From: an uncultured Flavobacterium sp.
Lineage (GTDB): Bacteria > Bacteroidota > Bacteroidia > Flavobacteriales > Flavobacteriaceae
NCBI GenBank assembly: GCA_943912855.1
Contig: CALTVC010000014.1
Span: forward strand, 29,770-93,769
DNA length: 64,000 nt
Direction of reading: 5' to 3'
Numbering within the stretch: the first letter of the stretch is position 1; every line of letters begins with the position of its first letter. Of the stretch, positions 54,068 to 62,697 are shown piece by piece. Position numbers and translations under genes: made by a program. Below the pieces are notes generated by a model. The model was not told where the DNA came from, made no database searches, and saw nothing but the letters and a program-made list of their open reading frames with translations.

Positions 54068-54904
54068 TTATGCTTCCCTGAATATCAGTAGAGGTATCTT
54101 GGTATGGTATGCCATTTTCTTGGTCAGGCTACTGTGGAATAAACTCTCAAAGAATCCTCTTTTGTGAGTCCGCATTACAAGCAAATCGGTGTTTTGGTTT
54201 TCAATAAAGTCAATAATCGTTTGCTCTATATCCTGGCCGGTGATGTTATACAGGTCAATGTTCTCATCACGGTAGTAAATCTTCCATTCGTTAATGCGCT
54301 CGTCTATATCGTCCGGGTCATCAGAGTTTTTAATGTATAGGCATTGCACACGAGCTTTGAAAAGATGACTTAATTCCAGTGTTTTGGTAAGCGCGTCATT
54401 ATCCCTGTCCTGGTATTGGGTCGTAAAAGCAATGTTCTTAATTTTAGAATATTCCGCTTTTTCAGGAATTCCCAGTACGGGTACTTTTGCATTGGCAATT
54501 ACACTTCCGGTAGTACTTCCCAGAAAAGTTTCCTTAAGTCCGCTCGCGCCTTTAGTCCCCATGATTATCATTTCTACTTCACCGTCCTCGCACAGCTTAT
54601 TAATGTTGTACACAAGGTCGCCATACTGCAGTTCGTTTTTCAGTTTAATGTGCCCAAGCTTGTGGTTATCGGCTATGGTATGAAGTTCAGCGAGTTCTTC
54701 CTTAAAACTTTCAAACTGGTTAAGCTCCACAATATCAAAAACCTCCTGTGCGGTTTCGGGCATTGGGGGCATATCCGTAATGGGCAGGTCATAGACGTGA
54801 AGTACCGTAATTTCTGCCTCAATGGCATTGGCAAACTTTAAGGCGTATATAAAAGCGTTCTTGGCAGCTTCAGAAAAATCGGTGGGAAAAAGTATACGTT
54901 TCAT
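54068..54904 (-). CDS. Universal stress protein with two UspA domains
   Basis: 278-aa cytosolic protein made of two tandem Usp domains. The first begins MKRILFPTDFSEAAKNAFIYALKFAN and has the ATP-binding-type MGTKGASGLKETFLGSTTGSVI (G-2x-G-9x-G(S/T)); the second (about 150-278) ends VMRTHKRGFFESLFHSSLTKKMAYHTKIPLLIF, where the glycine pattern is degenerate. It is convergent with the kdp operon, whose KdpD also has a Usp domain; a functional link is only a guess. Such tandem Usps are common in Bacteroidota and respond to starvation or oxygen limitation. Confidence 0.93.
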   Translation of the reverse strand: MKRILFPTDFSEAAKNAFIYALKFANAIEAEITVLHVYDLPITDMPPMPETAQEVFDIVELNQFESFKEELAELHTIADNHKLGHIKLKNELQYGDLVYNINKLCEDGEVEMIIMGTKGASGLKETFLGSTTGSVIANAKVPVLGIPEKAEYSKIKNIAFTTQYQDRDNDALTKTLELSHLFKARVQCLYIKNSDDPDDIDERINEWKIYYRDENIDLYNITGQDIEQTIIDFIENQNTDLLVMRTHKRGFFESLFHSSLTKKMAYHTKIPLLIFREA

Positions 54905-55099
54905 GGCTTTGTTATGTTTTATTGTTATATAAAGTTACGGTTTTTTTACTTATTTTCTTACCATATCGGTTGGAATATTAACAGTAAAATAACCCATCGG
55001 GCTTTGCTTTTAAAGTCCTGTTTTTACTCAAAATAAGATGGCTTTACGGCTTATTGTTGGCTTGTACTTTTACATTAGAGTTTTAACCGAAGCAAGAGG

Positions 55100-55131
55100 T
55101 TACAAACTTTAAAAACTTATATCTATATTTG
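55100..55131 (+). promoter_or_regulatory. Promoter of ychF
   Basis: TATATTTG at 55124-55131 is an exact TAnnTTTG -7 element, followed by the common start context GCACCC. The -33 region is only a weak GTTA match. The start codon is 25 bases downstream. Confidence 0.6.
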
Positions 55132-55156
55132 CACCCTTAAAAAACAACATTTTATA

Positions 55157-56251
55157 ATGAAAGCAGGTATCGTAGGATTGCCGAATGTGGGTAAATCAAC
55201 TCTTTTTAACTGTTTGTCTAACGCTAAGGCGCAAAGTGCCAACTTTCCGTTTTGTACTATAGAACCAAACGTAGGTGTGGTTAACGTGCCGGATCCTAGG
55301 CTTTTAAAACTTGAAGAGCTTGTAAATCCGCAACGTGTAGTTCCTGCAACGGTAGACATTGTAGATATTGCCGGTCTTGTAAAAGGAGCGAGTAAAGGAG
55401 AAGGTCTTGGTAACCAGTTTTTGGGTAACATCCGCGAATGTAATGCCATTATACACGTACTGCGTTGTTTTGATAATGACAATATTGTCCATGTAGACGG
55501 TAACGTAAATCCGGTACGCGATAAAGAAACTATAGATATTGAGTTACAGCTTAAAGATCTTGAGACGGTAGAAAAACGTCTTGAAAAAGCAAAAAAAGCT
55601 GCTAAAGTAGGAAGCAAAGAAGCTCAGGCTGAAGTAGCGCTACTTGACAGAATTCGTGAGGCATTGCTTCAGGCAAAATCTGCTCGTACTGTAGTTCCTC
55701 AGAACGATGAAGAAGTAAGACTTATAGAAAGCTTCCAGCTTATAACTACTAAACCGGTACTTTACGTTTGTAACGTAGACGAAGGTTCGGCAGTAGACGG
55801 TAACAAATATGTAGAGCAGGTTCGTGAACTTGTAAAAGACGAAAATGCTGAGGTACTTTACCTTGCCGTAGGTACTGAAGCCGATATTACAGAACTTGAA
55901 ACTTTTGAGGAGCGCCAAATGTTCCTGGAAGACCTTGGTCTTAAAGAACCGGGTTCGTCAGCGCTTATCCGTGGTGCGTACAAACTGCTTAACCTGCAAA
56001 CGTATTTTACGGCTGGTGTACAGGAAGTGCGTGCATGGACCATTAACATAGGCGATACTGCTCCACAGGCTGCCGGTGTTATCCACACTGATTTTGAAAA
56101 AGGTTTTATCCGTGCTGAGGTTATAGCGTTTAACGACTATGCTACGTATGGTACAGAAGCCAAAGTAAAAGAAGCCGGAAAACTTAGGGTAGAAGGTAAA
56201 GAATACATTGTTAAAGATGGTGATGTAATGCACTTTAGGTTTAACGTGTAA
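55157..56251 (+). CDS. ychF: Redox-regulated ATPase/GTPase YchF
   Basis: Universally conserved Obg-family P-loop protein of 364 aa (normal length) that binds ribosomes and hydrolyses ATP. G1 GLPNVGKSTLFN lies at about residues 6-17, NFPFCTIEPNVGVV covers the switch region, G3 is DIAGLVKGASKGEGLGNQFL, and the C-terminal TGS domain ends DGDVMHFRFNV. It stands alone, with its own promoter and a following terminator. Confidence 0.97.
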   Translation: MKAGIVGLPNVGKSTLFNCLSNAKAQSANFPFCTIEPNVGVVNVPDPRLLKLEELVNPQRVVPATVDIVDIAGLVKGASKGEGLGNQFLGNIRECNAIIHVLRCFDNDNIVHVDGNVNPVRDKETIDIELQLKDLETVEKRLEKAKKAAKVGSKEAQAEVALLDRIREALLQAKSARTVVPQNDEEVRLIESFQLITTKPVLYVCNVDEGSAVDGNKYVEQVRELVKDENAEVLYLAVGTEADITELETFEERQMFLEDLGLKEPGSSALIRGAYKLLNLQTYFTAGVQEVRAWTINIGDTAPQAAGVIHTDFEKGFIRAEVIAFNDYATYGTEAKVKEAGKLRVEGKEYIVKDGDVMHFRFNV

Positions 56252-56276
56252 GTAAATTACTGCATAGATATAGTAA

Positions 56277-56302
56277 AAACAACCTTAAGGGGTTGCTTTT
56301 TT
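56277..56302 (+). terminator. Terminator after ychF
   Basis: CAACC (56280-56284) pairs with GGTTG (56291-56295), with a short A/T extension, then TTTTTTG. Modest stem, placed 25 bases after the ychF stop. Confidence 0.6.
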
Positions 56303-56395
56303 GTTTCTGGGAGGTTAGTGTAAAAAGTTTATTGTGAATATGTTGTCTTTGTTTTCAAATAAATCATGAAAAAAAAATAAACATTTTTTCAACAG

Positions 56396-56407
56396 TTAAA
56401 CGTTTAA
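56396..56407. promoter_or_regulatory. AAACGTTT operator 1 (second LacI gene)
   Basis: The perfect 12-base palindrome TTAAACGTTTAA lies between the presumed -33 region and the exact -7 element TATATTTG (56412-56419) of the second LacI gene. Binding there would block its own promoter. Confidence 0.75.
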
Positions 56408-56411
56408 TTTA

Positions 56412-56419
56412 TATATTTG
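56412..56419 (+). promoter_or_regulatory. -7 promoter element of the second LacI gene
   Basis: TATATTTG, an exact TAnnTTTG match, 21 bases before the GTG start codon at 56440. No good -33 TTTG is present (TTTC at 56387-56390). Confidence 0.6.
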
Positions 56420-56439
56420 TCCTGTTAGCAAACGATATA

Positions 56440-57450
56440 GTGAAGAAGAGTTCCATAAAAGATGTTGCAAAGCTTGCGGGTGTTTCCATCGCTTCGGTGT
56501 CGTATGTATTAAACAACACACCGAATAAAAGCATTAAGGAAAGCACGATAGCCCGTATACTCGATGCAGCCAAAGAACTTAACTACACACCAAATAAAAT
56601 AGCCCGTAGCCTTAAAACGCAAAAAAGCTATACCATTGGTCTAATCGTGGCTGATATTGCCAACCCGTACTTCTCGCAGTTGGCACGTTTTATAGAAGAC
56701 GAAGCGGAGAAGAAAGGCTATACGCTAATCATAGGCAGTAGTGATGAAAGCGAAGTTAAGTTTGCAAAACTGCTTACATTGTTTAGAGACCGTATGGTAG
56801 ACGGACTTATCATTGCTCCGGTAGAAGGAAGCAAAACCCCTGCCGAACTGACTTCGCTTAAAGATGTTCCTTTTGTACTGATTGATCGTAAAGTACCTGG
56901 GTTTGATGCCTCGGCAGTACTGATAAACAACAGGGAAATTTCAACTAAAACGGTACAACACCTGCTGGCTAAAGGTAAGGAACGCATAGCATTGGTAACC
57001 TATAACATGGGTATTACCAGTCTTGCCGAACGTAAGGAAGGATATTTTGATGCCTTTACCTCTGGTGGGCTAGCGATAGACGAAAACCTGGTGGTGTATA
57101 TTAATGAAAAAAGCATTGATGACGATATGGATGTGTCGCTGTCGGCATTGTTTAATTCAGATAATAAGCCCGATGCCTTGTTCTTCATATCAAACAAGTT
57201 GTCCGTTTCAGGACTGAGATGGCTGGTAGAGAATAATATTAAAGTTCCGGAAGATGTAGCCATAGTAGCTTTTGACCAGACCGATGCGTACAAGCTGTTC
57301 CCGGTTCCGGTTACGTTTATAAAGCAGCCATTGCCTGCTATAGCGTGTAAAGCCATGGAGCTTTTACTGGATAAAATAGATAACGACGATGTTCCCGTAG
57401 AGATACACGAGCTGGAAGCCAAATTGAAAATTAAAGCTTCATCTGATTAA
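56440..57450 (+). CDS. LacI-family regulator of the ketose locus
   Basis: 336-aa repressor-type regulator: N-terminal helix-turn-helix SIKDVAKLAGVSIASVSYVLNN, hinge (KIARSLKTQKSYTIGLIVADIANPYF) and sugar-binding-protein-like effector domain. The start is GTG at 56440, giving MKKSSIKDVAKLAGVS, the normal LacI opening; no ATG fits. Three perfect AAACGTTT palindromes lie in front of this gene and of the fructokinase gene just downstream, so it probably represses itself and the sugar operon. The effector may be fructose, a related ketose or a phosphate ester. Confidence 0.92.
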   Translation: MKKSSIKDVAKLAGVSIASVSYVLNNTPNKSIKESTIARILDAAKELNYTPNKIARSLKTQKSYTIGLIVADIANPYFSQLARFIEDEAEKKGYTLIIGSSDESEVKFAKLLTLFRDRMVDGLIIAPVEGSKTPAELTSLKDVPFVLIDRKVPGFDASAVLINNREISTKTVQHLLAKGKERIALVTYNMGITSLAERKEGYFDAFTSGGLAIDENLVVYINEKSIDDDMDVSLSALFNSDNKPDALFFISNKLSVSGLRWLVENNIKVPEDVAIVAFDQTDAYKLFPVPVTFIKQPLPAIACKAMELLLDKIDNDDVPVEIHELEAKLKIKASSD

Positions 57451-57472
57451 AAATATTTTTTTGCTCAATAAT

Positions 57473-57484
57473 TTAAACGTTTAA
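57473..57484. promoter_or_regulatory. AAACGTTT operator 2
   Basis: Perfect palindrome TTAAACGTTTAA in the 105-base gap between the regulator and the fructokinase gene. Its centre is 64 bases from operator 3, close to six helical turns, a spacing suited to looping. Confidence 0.78.
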
Positions 57485-57534
57485 CTTAATTAAGTTGCTG
57501 AGCAGTATATAACTGATAAAAAATTTATTTAAAA

Positions 57535-57550
57535 ATTTAAACGTTTAAAT
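57535..57550. promoter_or_regulatory. AAACGTTT operator 3
   Basis: ATTTAAACGTTTAAAT, a perfect 16-base palindrome ending 5 bases before the fructokinase ATG at 57556. It is the longest of the three copies. Confidence 0.8.
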
Positions 57551-57555
57551 GGTTT

Positions 57556-58479
57556 ATGGAAAACAGCATTCAATTGAATAACGATAGGGTTTTTTGTTAT
57601 GGGGAAGTATTGTGGGATATCTTCCCTGATGGAGCAAGGGCAGGGGGCGCCCCTTTTAATGTGGCATATAACCTCAGAAGAATGGGCGTCAACTCCCGCG
57701 CCATCAGTCGTATTGGTAACGATGATTTAGGTAGGCAACTTCATGACAAACTTACTGCATGGGGATTTCCTAAAGCCGACCTGCAAATAGACCCAACCCA
57801 ACCCACAGGTACTGTGCGGGCTACATTTGATGAACATGGCGAAGCCCAGTACGATATTGTAGAACCCGTTGCATGGGATTTTATAGAAAACACCCCCGGA
57901 TTGTTTGACGAAGTAAACAATGCCGCTGCATTTGTATTTGGTAGTCTTATAGCCCGTAGTGCTGCTTCAAGGAATACATTGTTTGAATTGCTTGAAGCCT
58001 CTAACCTTAAAATTTTTGATGTTAACCTGCGTGAGCCGTATTGTGATTTCGCAGTCATTAACCAGTTGCTCCACAAGGCAGACATTGTAAAAATGAATAA
58101 AGCCGAAATGAGGCGCGTGTTGGAGTTTATGGGTACAGAGTACACCACAGAACACGACGCCGTGCGCTACATCCAGGATTACTTTTCGGTAAACGAAATC
58201 CTGATTTCTAAAGGAAGTAAAGGAGCATTGTACTATGACGGTCATCAGGATTATTTTGCCCCGGCAGTACCGGTTACCGTAAAAGATACCGTAGGCAGTG
58301 GCGACTCGTTCCTTGCAGGGTTCATATCTAAACGCATTCAGGGTGCTTCGCCTGAAGATATTATGTTGCGTGCCACGGCGCTGGGTGCTTTTGTAACCTC
58401 ACAGGAAGGAGCCTGTCCGGAATATTCGCTTGCCGATTTTGAAAATTTTGTATCTCATAAAACCACAACCAGTATTTAG
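57556..58479 (+). CDS. Fructokinase (PfkB family)
   Basis: 307-aa sugar kinase that should phosphorylate fructose to fructose 6-phosphate. It has the PfkB N-terminal motif GGAPFNVAYNLRRMGVNSRAISRIGNDDLG and the C-terminal DTVGSGDSFLAGF with catalytic Asp250. The opening CYGEVLWDIFPDG is usual for bacterial fructokinases. It is the first structural gene behind two operators and lies upstream of a sugar permease, a porin and a ketose 3-epimerase. Specificity for fructose is inferred from family resemblance and from the epimerase. Confidence 0.9.
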   Translation: MENSIQLNNDRVFCYGEVLWDIFPDGARAGGAPFNVAYNLRRMGVNSRAISRIGNDDLGRQLHDKLTAWGFPKADLQIDPTQPTGTVRATFDEHGEAQYDIVEPVAWDFIENTPGLFDEVNNAAAFVFGSLIARSAASRNTLFELLEASNLKIFDVNLREPYCDFAVINQLLHKADIVKMNKAEMRRVLEFMGTEYTTEHDAVRYIQDYFSVNEILISKGSKGALYYDGHQDYFAPAVPVTVKDTVGSGDSFLAGFISKRIQGASPEDIMLRATALGAFVTSQEGACPEYSLADFENFVSHKTTTSI

Positions 58480-58517
58480 TTTTCGCTATAACCATTATCT
58501 CAAATACTATTAAAACA

Positions 58518-59759
58518 ATGAACGCAAAATTTACCGAAAAGAAGTACCGTGTGGTACTCATCTTTGTAACCTCTTTGTTCCTCATGTGGGCTATAGCCAT
58601 AACCATGGGCGATATACTGAACAAACATTTTCAGAATGTACTGAATATTTCAAAGGCTACATCAGGTCTGGTACAGCTTTCCATTTTTGGTGCGTATGCG
58701 CTTATGGGCATACCCGCCGGGCTTTTCATGAAAAAATACGGATATAAAAAAGGTGTACTTTTAGGATTAGGGCTTTACTCACTTGGGGCATTCCTTTTTA
58801 TACCTGCTGCAGATAACGAGTCGTTTGGTTTCTTCAGGTTGGCATTGTTCATTCTTGCCGCTGGTCTAGCTACACTCGAAACCGTAGCGCATCCATTCGT
58901 AGCTGCCCTGGGTGACGAGCGTACCAGCGATCAACGCGTTAATTTTGCGCAATCGTTTAATGGGCTTGGTGCCATACTTGGACCATTGTTAGGTGGCTAT
59001 TTTATTTTTGGCGGGGGAGAAGGCGCCGGTCTGGAATCGGTTAAAACCCTTTACGGTGGTATAGGTGCAGTAATACTTGTAGTAGCACTTGCTTTTGCTT
59101 TTGTAAAAGTACCGCCATTAAAAGACCCTCATGCCGGGGAAGCGACTGCCGAAGGTGAGACGGAAAATACTGAGGTTGTACCTGGTGCTCCGCTATACAA
59201 ACAGCGTCATTTTATCTTCGCGGTGCTGGCACAGTTTTTTAACATTGCCGCGCAAAGCGGTACATGGGCATACTTTATAAACTACGGAGTAGAAAAGGTG
59301 GGCATTACAGACCATCAGGCATCGTATTACTTTTCGTTGAGTATGGCTATGATGATGATAGGCCGTTTCATAGGTACGTTTGTAATGAAGTATGTAGCAC
59401 CAAACAAGCTGCTTGCCATATATACATTTGCCAATGTGGTTTTGTGTATTATTATTTCACAGAGTTTCGGATGGGTGTCATTCATAGCATTGGTAATGCT
59501 AAACTTCTTCCTGAGTATTATGTACCCAACAATATTTAGTCTTGGACTAAAAAAACTGGGCAATAAAATAGAGCAGGCATCATCATTCCTGGTAATGGCC
59601 ATGTTTGGTGGGGCTGTGTTTCCACCGGTAATGGGCATTATAGCTGAGAAAGACGTGGCATCGTCTTACCTGCTGCCTATAGGCTGTTATGCGGTAATAC
59701 TGCTTTTCGCTTTAAAATTTTACAAACCTAAAACCATGGGCGTTAACGCCAAAAGCTAA
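58518..59759 (+). CDS. Sugar MFS permease (FucP/GluP-like)
   Basis: Inner-membrane proton-sugar symporter of 413 aa with about 12 helices. It contains segments usual in the fucose/glucose-galactose permease group: LFLMWAIAITMGDILNKHFQ in helix 1, the glycine-rich GLGAILGPLLGGYFIFGGG in helix 5 and SGTWAYFINYGVEKVG in helix 7. A charged loop of about 25 residues (EATAEGETENTEVVPG) sits in the middle. The gene lies between fructokinase and a LamB-like porin. Expected substrate is a free hexose, likely fructose or a rare ketohexose. Confidence 0.9.
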   Translation: MNAKFTEKKYRVVLIFVTSLFLMWAIAITMGDILNKHFQNVLNISKATSGLVQLSIFGAYALMGIPAGLFMKKYGYKKGVLLGLGLYSLGAFLFIPAADNESFGFFRLALFILAAGLATLETVAHPFVAALGDERTSDQRVNFAQSFNGLGAILGPLLGGYFIFGGGEGAGLESVKTLYGGIGAVILVVALAFAFVKVPPLKDPHAGEATAEGETENTEVVPGAPLYKQRHFIFAVLAQFFNIAAQSGTWAYFINYGVEKVGITDHQASYYFSLSMAMMMIGRFIGTFVMKYVAPNKLLAIYTFANVVLCIIISQSFGWVSFIALVMLNFFLSIMYPTIFSLGLKKLGNKIEQASSFLVMAMFGGAVFPPVMGIIAEKDVASSYLLPIGCYAVILLFALKFYKPKTMGVNAKS

Positions 59760-59767
59760 CAAGCGCC

Positions 59768-61168
59768 ATGATATCGGTTCTTGCATTGCGCATGCTTACA
59801 GTACTGTTTTTTACTGTAGGAAGCATCAGCGCCCAGATAGTTATTACCAATAAAAATTTCAGTTTTGGTACTACGGGGCGTATAGGGGCGGCATATTCGC
59901 CGGGTATTGATGGCGGTACCGCTAGGCAAATCAACCTGAAAAACCAGGCATCACTTGGCGGACGTACAGACCAGGGCGATTATTTTGACCTGCTGCCGGC
60001 ATTTCACTTTAAGGCGGTTAATGCCAATAACGACAGTACCGCGATAGACTTCCAGGTAAGGCTGGCATTTTATTCTACAAACGGTACTTTTTTAGGTAAC
60101 GTGGGGTCATCTAACGTAAATGGTTTGGTTACCAGCGTACCCGAAGCCTTTGTAGAAGCACGTAACATAGTGGGTAGCAACTGGACGGTTTGGGCAGGCG
60201 CACGATACATGCGCTACGACGACATCCACATTTGCGATTATTTTTATTTTGACGACCATTCTACAGAAGGTTTTGGTATAAAACATAAAAACACATCGTT
60301 CTCTATGTTTTTTCCGGCGGCGATAGATACTACGTCGACCAATACCACACCGTATTCCTATGAAAATATAATTACAGGATATAAGTCGCTAACCTACAGG
60401 CAACGTCAGGTGTTTGTATGGGAGCACAGCTTCAGGCCGTTTCAGCGCAACCTTGTAAAGCTTCTTGCAGAATGGCATTCTATAGACGGCATACACAAAA
60501 GTACCAATAGGGAGTACCCGTCTGATAACGGCTGGGTACTGGGTGCTAAGATTAGTACTGATTTAATAACGCCCAAACCGGGTTCGTTTAACCAGTTTTC
60601 AGTACGCTATGGGGCGGGTGTTGCAAACGGTGGGGATTCGGGCAATACCCAAACCTGGCGTACGTATGGTGCACCCGATGAAAAAGGGCGATATACGGGA
60701 GCCTATTCGTTTACCATAGTAGAACATTTGCTGCTTAACCTGTCCGACAGATTTTCTATGAATCCGTACGCGGTATATATAAATAGTAAGGGCGGTGCCA
60801 ATACCAATAATATGGCGTTGGATTTTTACAACCGTGAAATTTTTAACCGAAAGACTGATTTTGCTGTGGGTAGCCGTTTCTTTTACTATGCCAAAGACTG
60901 GTTCCATATCCTTACCGAATTGCATTATACAGAGCGCAGGGATGGTACTTACTCTGAAGCTTCTATGGTAAAGTTTACGCTTGCACCTACCATTGTGCCT
61001 ACTGCCGAACGGGGTCCGTGGGCAAGGCCACACATTAGGTTCATAGCCTCTGTTGCCCGATATAATGACAGGGCAGTGGCTACTTTATACTCGCCGTTCT
61101 TAGAGCAGGCAGGGCACAAAAGGCTTGGAACGTACTTTGGCGTACGCTCAGAATGGTGGATTTTTTAA
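59768..61168 (+). CDS. LamB-like carbohydrate porin
   Basis: Outer-membrane protein of 466 aa with a signal peptide (ends GSISAQ) and a beta-barrel ending in aromatic FGVRSEWWIF. The stretch WTVWAGARYMRYDDIHICDYFYFDDHSTEGFGIKH closely parallels the maltoporin pattern (GKR.Y.R.DVH..DFYYWD.SGPG.G), which supports LamB/ScrY kinship. It begins 8 bases after the permease gene and 43 before the epimerase gene, so it should be the passive sugar entry pore of the locus. No SusC/SusD pair is present here, which fits a small sugar. Confidence 0.85.
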   Translation: MISVLALRMLTVLFFTVGSISAQIVITNKNFSFGTTGRIGAAYSPGIDGGTARQINLKNQASLGGRTDQGDYFDLLPAFHFKAVNANNDSTAIDFQVRLAFYSTNGTFLGNVGSSNVNGLVTSVPEAFVEARNIVGSNWTVWAGARYMRYDDIHICDYFYFDDHSTEGFGIKHKNTSFSMFFPAAIDTTSTNTTPYSYENIITGYKSLTYRQRQVFVWEHSFRPFQRNLVKLLAEWHSIDGIHKSTNREYPSDNGWVLGAKISTDLITPKPGSFNQFSVRYGAGVANGGDSGNTQTWRTYGAPDEKGRYTGAYSFTIVEHLLLNLSDRFSMNPYAVYINSKGGANTNNMALDFYNREIFNRKTDFAVGSRFFYYAKDWFHILTELHYTERRDGTYSEASMVKFTLAPTIVPTAERGPWARPHIRFIASVARYNDRAVATLYSPFLEQAGHKRLGTYFGVRSEWWIF

Positions 61169-61211
61169 ATGACCTGTAAACTGCCTGCGGTTTACTGTAA
61201 ATTAATACATT

Positions 61212-62060
61212 ATGAAAATACAATACGGCGCTTCGTTACTTTCGTGGGTATTGCCTCAATGGAATCCTGAAGCCGGTAAATTTGCCATTGAGCAAACCGC
61301 CAAACATGGTTTTGACATTATTGAAATACTGCTTCCAGGCAGTATGGATTTTGATGTGCATACTATTAAGCAACAACTAAAGGATAATAACCTTGGTGTG
61401 GTTTGCTCGTTAAACCTGTCTAAAGAAACACACATACCTGCGCATCCTGAAAAGGCATTGGAAACCATTAAGAAAGCTTTGGACATTACAGCCGGGTTGG
61501 GTACTGATTTTTTAGGAGGTGTGCTTCACGGTGGCATTGGTGCATTTACCGGAGATGTTTTACAACAGCATGAAAAGGAAACCATAGCCGAAGTATGGTA
61601 TAAGGCCGGTACGTATGCGCAGTCGTTAGGTATAACTATAGGCATTGAACCCATAAACAGGTACGAAAGCTACGTGTGTAATACGGCAGACAATGTTTTA
61701 GAACTGATGAAAATGGCAAATTCACCTGCCCTTGCGGTGCATTTGGATACTTTCCATATGAATATAGAGGAAAGCAACTTCAGGGATCCGGTTATACAGT
61801 CGGGTAAATTGTTAAAGCACCTGCACATTACCGAAAGCCACCGTGGTATGCCGGGCGAGGGCACGGTAAACTGGGCAGAGCTGTTTTCAGCGCTAAAGGA
61901 AATTGATTTTGAAGGAAACCTTGTGTTAGAAAACTTCTCTTCATCGGTTCCGGGCATGCAACAGGCAGTATCGCTTTGGCAAACGTCACCTCATAATGCA
62001 TTGGAACTTGCTTTGGGCAGTTTGGCATTCATCAAAAAAGGTATGGAAGAGGCTGTTTAG
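61212..62060 (+). CDS. D-tagatose/D-psicose 3-epimerase family protein
   Basis: TIM-barrel sugar epimerase of 282 aa. The metal ligands Glu146 (IEPINRYE), Asp179 (LDTFHMN), His205 (HLHITES) and Glu240 (LVLENF) have exactly the spacing known for D-psicose 3-epimerase of Agrobacterium (Glu152, Asp185, His211, Glu246). The substrate-binding Glu152, His182 and Arg211 equivalents are also present. Long shared stretches include DTFHMNIEESNFRD and ESHRGMPGEG. The family epimerises ketohexoses at C3 (allulose to fructose, tagatose to sorbose). It is last in the fructokinase operon, so allulose to fructose to fructose 6-phosphate is a coherent pathway. Some relatives act on 3-keto sugars, so substrate is inferred. 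Confidence 0.88.
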   Translation: MKIQYGASLLSWVLPQWNPEAGKFAIEQTAKHGFDIIEILLPGSMDFDVHTIKQQLKDNNLGVVCSLNLSKETHIPAHPEKALETIKKALDITAGLGTDFLGGVLHGGIGAFTGDVLQQHEKETIAEVWYKAGTYAQSLGITIGIEPINRYESYVCNTADNVLELMKMANSPALAVHLDTFHMNIEESNFRDPVIQSGKLLKHLHITESHRGMPGEGTVNWAELFSALKEIDFEGNLVLENFSSSVPGMQQAVSLWQTSPHNALELALGSLAFIKKGMEEAV

Positions 62061-62151
62061 GGAGTAATTACCATGCTAAAATCAATGAAAGTATCGGTTT
62101 TCTGAAAAATATATTGTATCTTAAGCCTTTATCGATATAAACAAACAGCGT

Positions 62152-62598
62152 ATGAAACTGATTATTTATTGTGCGTTAGCGCTATGTTCGTTAACCGCAT
62201 TCGCCCAGGAACCTGTTACAGATAGCACAGCAGTTGTTGCAGTTGCTGCCGTAAATCCCAAAGTAGCCAGCCTACAAGCCGATAATGCTAAATACCAGGC
62301 CGAACTTGCTGCCCTTGAAGCTCAAATTCCGGTTCTGCAACAAAAGGCGGAAGATTTGCAAAAAGAAGCACGTTCGTCTGCCGATGATAACCGTGATGCG
62401 GCTCGTAAGCTTCAGGGCGATGTAACCGATGCCTCAAAAGCGCGTAAGGCACGAAAAACGGCAAAGCAGGCAGAAAAGGATTCGGATAAAGCGGAGAGTG
62501 CAAAGAAGGATTTGGAAAAGGCACAAAAGAACATTGTATCGCTAAGAAAGAAAATTGAAAAGAATGAAAAGAAGATTGTAAAGCTACAATCAGAATAA
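62152..62598 (+). CDS. Secreted coiled-coil protein
   Basis: 148-aa protein with a signal peptide (MKLIIYCALALCSLTAFAQ) and then almost pure charged alpha-helix rich in Lys, Glu and Ala (for example EAQIPVLQQKAEDLQKEARSSA and KIEKNEKKIVKLQ), a long coiled coil with heptad-like spacing. It has no catalytic motif, and is probably a periplasmic structural or scaffold protein. It lies 91 bases after the epimerase gene and is followed by a hairpin. Not recognised as a named family. Confidence 0.75.
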   Translation: MKLIIYCALALCSLTAFAQEPVTDSTAVVAVAAVNPKVASLQADNAKYQAELAALEAQIPVLQQKAEDLQKEARSSADDNRDAARKLQGDVTDASKARKARKTAKQAEKDSDKAESAKKDLEKAQKNIVSLRKKIEKNEKKIVKLQSE

Positions 62599-62627
62599 TA
62601 GTTTTAAGTTTAAAGTTGGTTTATAGG

Positions 62628-62652
62628 GGCTTGCCGTAAGGGCAGGCCTTTA
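62628..62652 (+). terminator. Hairpin after the coiled-coil gene
   Basis: GGCTTGCC (62628-62635) pairs with GGCAGGCC (62641-62648) with one G-U pair and a 5-base loop, followed by TTTAT. A short T-run makes it a likely but modest terminator. Confidence 0.6.
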
Positions 62653-62697
62653 TAATATCCGGGAATTATGTATTTTCGTTATACCTATATATATAGT

